Source: Bacillota bacterium
GTDB lineage: Bacteria > Bacillota > Clostridia > Christensenellales > Aristaeellaceae
Direction of reading: 5' to 3'
Assembly: GCA_023392755.1 (NCBI GenBank)
Contig: JAEWNM010000371.1
Span: 1-17,005 of the forward strand
DNA: 17,005 nucleotides
A program made the translations under genes and the position numbers. The notes under the pieces are model-generated. The model was not told the origin of the DNA. It saw only the letters and a list, made by a program, of their open reading frames with translations, and ran no database searches. The first letter of the stretch is position 1. The number at the start of each line of letters is the position of its first letter. Below are positions 14,173-17,005 of the stretch, in pieces.

Positions 14173-15120
14173 TCAATCTTCATTGGGCCGCAGACCGAGG
14201 CCGAGAGCAGCCAGCTTCTGTTCCACTTCCTCCAGGCTCTTTCTGCCCAGATTGCGCACCTTCATCATGTCCTCCTGATTGCGCTGCACCAGTTCAGCCA
14301 CGCTGTTGATGCCGGCACGCTTCAGGCAGTTGTAGGCGCGGACGGACAGATCCAGTTCCTCAATGGTCATCTCCAGCACTTTTTCCTTTTTGTCATCCTC
14401 GGGCAGGTTGAAATTCACCGGCATCACATGGTCGGTGAGCCCGACAAACAGGGAAAGGTGCTCGCTCAGAATCTTGGCGGACATGCTGATGGCCTCGTCC
14501 GGCATCACGCTGCCGTTTGTCCAAACCTCCAGGGTCAGCTTGTCATAGTCCGTAATCTGGCCGACACGCGTATCCTCCACCGTATAGTTCACCTTTTTGA
14601 TGGGGGTGAACACGGAATCCACGGGGATGACGCCGATGGGCATGTTGCCGGCTTTATTCTTGTCGGCAGCCACATAGCCGCGGCCTTTGTCCAGCATGAT
14701 CTGTATCTGCAGATGCGCGCCTTCGTTGAGCGTGGCAATGTGCAGATCGGGGTTGATGATTTCCACTTCGTCATCCACCCGGATATCCGCCGCCGTCACC
14801 TCACAAGGGCCGTGCATGTCGATAAAGACCTGCTTGGGCTGGTCGCTGTACAGCTTGGCCACCAGTTCCTTAAAGTTCAAAATCAGCTCCGTTACATCCT
14901 CTTTCACACCGGGGACGGTAGAGAACTCATGCTGCACACCGTCGATGTGCACAGAGGATACCGCAACACCGGGCAGGGAAGAAAGGAGCACACGGCGAAG
15001 CGCATTGCCAAGCGTTTGGCCAAAGCCCCGCTCCAGGGGTTCGACAACGAACTTGCCAAAGCGGTTGCTATCGCCCATTTCAATACATTCAATGCGCGCC
15101 GGTTCGAATTTTTCTATCAT
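14173..15120 (-). CDS. rpoA: RNA polymerase alpha subunit
   Basis: A 315-residue RpoA. The N-terminal assembly domain (about 1-230) contains [20 protein letters not shown] and [18 protein letters not shown]. The C-terminal domain (about 245-310) contains [31 protein letters not shown] and ends GLRPNED; it binds UP elements and activators. The frame is open upstream to 15285, but ATG 15120 has AAGGAGGGT at the right distance and starts the conserved [11 protein letters not shown]. It lies 50 bp after rpsD. The gene order rpsD-rpoA-rplQ is the standard Firmicute alpha operon end. Confidence 0.98.
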   Translation of the reverse strand: MIEKFEPARIECIEMGDSNRFGKFVVEPLERGFGQTLGNALRRVLLSSLPGVAVSSVHIDGVQHEFSTVPGVKEDVTELILNFKELVAKLYSDQPKQVFIDMHGPCEVTAADIRVDDEVEIINPDLHIATLNEGAHLQIQIMLDKGRGYVAADKNKAGNMPIGVIPVDSVFTPIKKVNYTVEDTRVGQITDYDKLTLEVWTNGSVMPDEAISMSAKILSEHLSLFVGLTDHVMPVNFNLPEDDKKEKVLEMTIEELDLSVRAYNCLKRAGINSVAELVQRNQEDMMKVRNLGRKSLEEVEQKLAALGLGLRPNED

Positions 15121-15170
15121 TGTGTACCCTCCTTGATGGAACCGTCGGTCGAGGCAATCTCTACCTATGC

Positions 15171-15770
15171 TTAACGGGAGTAGAACTCGACGATCATGTT
15201 CTCCTGCAGCGGCAGGTCGATATCCTCGCGGGTGGGGAGGGCGACAACAGTGCCGGTAAGCTCTGCGGCATTGAAGGAAAGCCACTTGGGAACAATGGAC
15301 TTGCTGCCTTCCCTAAGTGCCTTGAAGTGCTCGGTATCCCTGCTCTTTTGCATAATGGTAATCACGTCGTTCACATCCACCAGATAGGAGGGGATGTCCA
15401 CGCGCTGGCCGTTCACCTGAATGTGGCCATGGGTCACAAGCTGGCGCGCATGGCGGCGGGTATTGCCCATGCCAAGGCGGAACACCACGTTGTCCAGGCG
15501 GCGTTCCAATAGCTGAAGCAAATTCTCGCCGGTAACGCCCTTCATGTTCGTGGCCTTTTCAAAGTAGTTACGGAACTGCCTCTCCATTACGCCGTACACG
15601 AAACGCACCTTTTGCTTTTCTTTGAGCTGCGTCGCATATTCACTGACTTTGCGGCGCTTATTGTCCTTGCCGGGATTCCGGTTGGATTTCTTGTTGGAAT
15701 AGCCCATCATGGCAGGGGAGATATCAAGTGCCCTGCAGCGCTTTGCGATGGGTTCTGTATTTCTCGCCAT
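15171..15770 (-). CDS. rpsD: 30S ribosomal protein S4 (zinc-free form)
   Basis: A 199-residue S4, a primary 16S rRNA-binding protein and, in many bacteria, an autogenous regulator of this operon. The S4 RNA-binding domain (about 90-155) contains [28 protein letters not shown] and RVDIPSYLV. The N-terminal region has a single Cys (residue 12), so the four-Cys zinc site found in some S4 proteins is missing; the start [19 protein letters not shown] fits the zinc-free Clostridial type. The protein ends with the usual [13 protein letters not shown] 15770 has GGAGG nine bases upstream. It is 17 bp after rpsK. Confidence 0.97.
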   Translation of the reverse strand: MARNTEPIAKRCRALDISPAMMGYSNKKSNRNPGKDNKRRKVSEYATQLKEKQKVRFVYGVMERQFRNYFEKATNMKGVTGENLLQLLERRLDNVVFRLGMGNTRRHARQLVTHGHIQVNGQRVDIPSYLVDVNDVITIMQKSRDTEHFKALREGSKSIVPKWLSFNAAELTGTVVALPTREDIDLPLQENMIVEFYSR

Positions 15771-15787
15771 AGGTCCTTACCTCCTCC

Positions 15788-16189
15788 TTATACCCTTCTG
15801 CGTTTGGGCGGACGGCAGCCGTTATGGGGAATGGGCGTCACGTCCTTGATCATGTTCACTTCAAGCCCCGCGGCCTGAAGGGAGCGGATGGCGGCCTCAC
15901 GCCCGGAACCGGGGCCTTTGACATAGACTTCAACAGTCTTGAGGCCGTATTCCATCGCCGCTTTGGCGGCCGTTTCGGCGGCCATCTGCGCGGCAAAGGG
16001 CGTTGACTTTTTGCTGCCACGGAAACCGAGCCCGCCGGAAGAAGCCCAGGAGAGGGCGTTGCCGTTGGAATCGGTAATGGTAACAATGGTGTTGTTAAAG
16101 GAGGAGCGGATATGGGCGGCGCCGCGCTCCACCAGTTTGCGCTCACGGCGTTTGCGCGTAACCTTCTTTACCTTTTGTCTTGGTGCCAT
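15788..16189 (-). CDS. rpsK: 30S ribosomal protein S11
   Basis: A 133-residue S11 of normal length. Hallmarks include [52 protein letters not shown] and the C-terminal [18 protein letters not shown]. It forms part of the 30S platform. The ATG at 16189 has GGAGGG upstream. It lies 57 bp after rpsM and 17 bp before rpsD on the same strand. Confidence 0.98.
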   Translation of the reverse strand: MAPRQKVKKVTRKRRERKLVERGAAHIRSSFNNTIVTITDSNGNALSWASSGGLGFRGSKKSTPFAAQMAAETAAKAAMEYGLKTVEVYVKGPGSGREAAIRSLQAAGLEVNMIKDVTPIPHNGCRPPKRRRV

Positions 16190-16246
16190 GGATACATCCC
16201 TCCGTGCCCCAGGGGGCAGTCGTTTTATTTCGCGCGTATGCGGGCA

Positions 16247-16627
16247 TTACTTGGTCGCAGCCTTCTTCTTGCCGGCAACCTGCTTCTTGGGGCCGTTGCG
16301 GGTGCGGGCGTTTTGCTTGGTGTTCTGGCCGCGGACGGGCAGGCCGCGACGGTGGCGAACGCCACGATAGCTGCCGATCTCCACAAGACGCTTGATGTTC
16401 AAGGACACTTCGCGCCGAAGATCGCCTTCCGTCTTCACGTGATGCTCGATATATTCGCGAAGCTTGGATACTTCCTGTTCGGAGAGATCCTTAACGCGGG
16501 TATCGGGACTGATGCCGGTCTCTTTGAGAATCTGCTGGGAAGTGGGCAAGCCGATGCCGAAAATGTAGGTCAGGCCAACCTCCACCCGCTTTTCTCTGGG
16601 CAGGTCAACGCCCTGAATGCGTGCCAT
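16247..16627 (-). CDS. rpsM: 30S ribosomal protein S13
   Basis: A 126-residue S13, which contacts the tRNA and the large subunit from the 30S head. Signatures are [53 protein letters not shown] and a basic C-terminal tail. The ATG at 16627 has GGAGGTG upstream. It is the first ribosomal gene visible here. The usual infA and rpmJ neighbours are not in the 378 bp upstream, which instead carries a hairpin repeat. No confident promoter was recognised in that stretch. Confidence 0.98.
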   Translation of the reverse strand: MARIQGVDLPREKRVEVGLTYIFGIGLPTSQQILKETGISPDTRVKDLSEQEVSKLREYIEHHVKTEGDLRREVSLNIKRLVEIGSYRGVRHRRGLPVRGQNTKQNARTRNGPKKQVAGKKKAATK

Positions 16628-16791
16628 GTGTGAAACACACCTCCAAATGTTGGTTCAGCTCCGCCCCGGTAAAAGGACGGGCCTTATTCGGCGCAAGCGC
16701 GCCAGCTAAATGGTTGCATCTATCGGTAAAAGCCCGTGGATCACAGAGGTCGCCCCCTATGCAGCCGCCCACGAAGCTCCAACCATCCTAC

Positions 16792-16812
16792 TTTAGGGAC
16801 CCTGTCCCTAAA
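16792..16812. repeat. 9-bp perfect hairpin next to repeat copy B
   Basis: TTTAGGGAC pairs with GTCCCTAAA around CCT. It lies 3 bp from repeat copy B and is probably part of the same structured element, though no equivalent was seen in copy A. Positions 16628-16791, between it and rpsM, show only a GGCGC/GCGCC hairpin (16690-16703) and no gene. Confidence 0.6.
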
Positions 16813-16815
16813 AAC

Positions 16816-17005
16816 CCTGCCAAAGGGATATCATCCCTTTGGAATCCCGGTTTTATCGGATACCTAATCTTAACCCTACCCCCAAATGGGGATTTCAAAG
16901 GGGTTTTTACCATCTGGCTCAATCGGTGCATTACTCGCTGCCGCTCGTAATGCTTGTTTCGCCAGCCTCCTCCGCCTCGCTTTATCCGCCACAGGCGGCG
17001 CTTCG
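16816..17005 (-). repeat. Hairpin-rich dispersed repeat, copy B (modules H2 then H1), runs off the window
   Basis: Read on the minus strand, module H2 (about 16896-17002) comes first: a CCGCC/GGCGG hairpin, GCTGGCGAAACAAGC, 27 bases, GATTGAGCCAGAT, then a pyrimidine/purine run. Module H1 (16816-16848), a 9-bp stem with 28 of 33 positions equal to copy A, follows 47 bases later. Further inverted repeats lie inside: CCCC/GGGG at about 16880-16891, and GCATTAC/GTAATGC within H2. An open frame on the plus strand (16621-16950) is considered spurious. The element ends outside the window. Confidence 0.7.

Noticed and set aside
14128..15174. 348-residue open frame on the plus strand
   Set aside because: It is the antisense of rpoA, which is unmistakable on the minus strand; His/Val-rich composition is typical of antisense frames in GC-rich DNA.
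16621..16950. 109-residue open frame on the plus strand inside repeat copy B
   Set aside because: The frame lies over hairpins, lacks a family pattern, and the repeated modules in copy A do not preserve a reading frame.

Overview
The window looks like a chromosomal segment of a moderately high-GC Bacillota (Clostridia-type) bacterium. The evidence is a Firmicute-type ireB-ruvX-DUF1292 cluster, a YrrD-like PRC-barrel gene, an AI-2E-family transporter, DUF5665, lspA-rluD, and the rpsM-rpsK-rpsD-rpoA-rplQ block with a zinc-free S4. Shine-Dalgarno sites are strong (AGGAGG or G-runs). No genus can be named from the sequence alone.

Layout. Positions 1-7060 are read leftward: two GNAT acetyltransferases (176-1356); ireB, a ruvX-DUF1292 fusion and a second DUF1292 gene with a Cys/His-rich tail (1452-3060), driven by a near-consensus promoter at 3091-3119 and closed by a terminator at 1396-1435; an AI-2E-type membrane protein (3166-4221); a hairpin-rich repeat (4242-4475); a 47-aa membrane peptide overlapping a PRC-barrel gene (4547-5205); lspA-rluD (5350-6722); and a DUF5665 gene (6776-7060). 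Positions 7265-13317 are read rightward: a zinc-ribbon membrane protein, then two large membrane-anchored PAS/GGDEF/HD-GYP proteins that presumably form a c-di-GMP signalling pair. Positions 13318-13616 hold a run of six hairpins. Positions 13617-16627 are the leftward ribosomal protein/RNA polymerase alpha operon. Positions 16628-17005 are non-coding and carry a second copy of the dispersed repeat.

How it fits together. Most of the window is housekeeping: translation (S13, S11, S4, L17), transcription (RpoA), rRNA modification (RluD), lipoprotein maturation (LspA), and recombination or RNA processing (RuvX) with the PASTA-kinase substrate IreB. The accessory interest lies in five places. First, RuvX is fused in frame to DUF1292, with a plausible internal start. 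Second, the next DUF1292 protein has a tail with 9 Cys and 8 His. Third, the two GGDEF/HD-GYP proteins show reciprocal decay: one keeps an intact HD-GYP site, the other a canonical GGDEF site but a damaged HD-GYP site. Fourth, a modular repeat occurs twice, with a compensatory stem change and swapped module order. Fifth, there is a dense hairpin array between the signalling genes and rplQ. No transposase, integrase, CRISPR array, tRNA or rRNA gene was seen.
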